Assembly (NCBI GenBank): GCA_900313775.1
Contig: OMSP01000280.1
Location: 1 to 5,146 of the forward strand
DNA from: an uncultured Eubacteriales bacterium
GTDB lineage: Bacteria; Bacillota; Clostridia; Lachnospirales; Lachnospiraceae
Direction: 5' to 3'
Length of the DNA stretch: 5,146 nucleotides
Position 1 is the first letter of the stretch. Every line of letters starts with the position of its first letter. The notes under the pieces were generated by a model that made no database searches, was not told the origin of the DNA, and was given only the letters and a program-made list of their open reading frames with translations. Made by a program: the position numbers and the translations under genes. Shown piece by piece: positions 5,111 to 5,146 of the stretch.

Positions 5111-5146
5111 CCAGCATACGCCAATTATAGATAGTATTTGAGCTAA

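Overview
The window looks like chromosomal DNA from a low-to-moderate GC Bacillota, most likely a gut-type Clostridia/Lachnospiraceae member. The basis is strong AGGAGG-type ribosome binding sites before most genes, Bacillota-style sigma-A promoters, rho-independent terminators, and gene families (DUF2975 membrane protein with YozG-like HTH, single-domain LUD protein) common in that group. The genus cannot be fixed from the sequence alone. I see no tRNA, rRNA, CRISPR array, insertion sequence or phage gene.

Left block (31-1393, minus strand, transcribed right to left). A DUF2975 four-helix membrane protein, a 72-residue Cro/C1-type HTH regulator and luxS follow one another with gaps of 12 and 34 bases and no terminator between them. 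They probably form one operon. Its promoter is clear (TTGACA, 17 bases, TAGTAT, at 1486-1514). It is bracketed by two near-identical palindromes, TTATCG-N5-CGATAA, one abutting each side, with a half-site further down in the leader. This looks like an operator system, probably for the HTH protein, which would place luxS under its control.

Middle (1575-1980). A minus-strand terminator (1575-1606) sits behind a broken gene (1633-1849). The broken gene keeps the N-terminal 33 or so residues and C-terminal 35 or so residues of a clostridial protein family, now in different reading frames, with the middle apparently deleted. A divergent intergenic stretch follows. It carries a 10-base inverted repeat and a plausible promoter for the next gene.

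Right block. On the plus strand, 1989-3224 encodes a binuclear-metal M20-family amidase of the hydantoinase/carbamoylase type (allantoate amidohydrolase or N-carbamoyl-L-amino-acid hydrolase group) with all metal ligands present. It converges, with only two bases between stop codons, on a minus-strand pair. That pair is a P-loop kinase-like protein of unknown role (3858-4958) followed by a LUD-domain (LutC/YkgG-like) protein (3227-3856). The LUD ribosome binding site lies inside the last codons of the kinase gene, so the two are probably translationally coupled. The right edge (4959-5146) holds a putative extended -10 promoter for this pair and a terminator-like hairpin for a minus-strand unit beyond the window.

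The most interesting points are the palindrome-bracketed promoter that probably controls luxS, the kinase/LUD pair with no assigned pathway, and the internally deleted gene.
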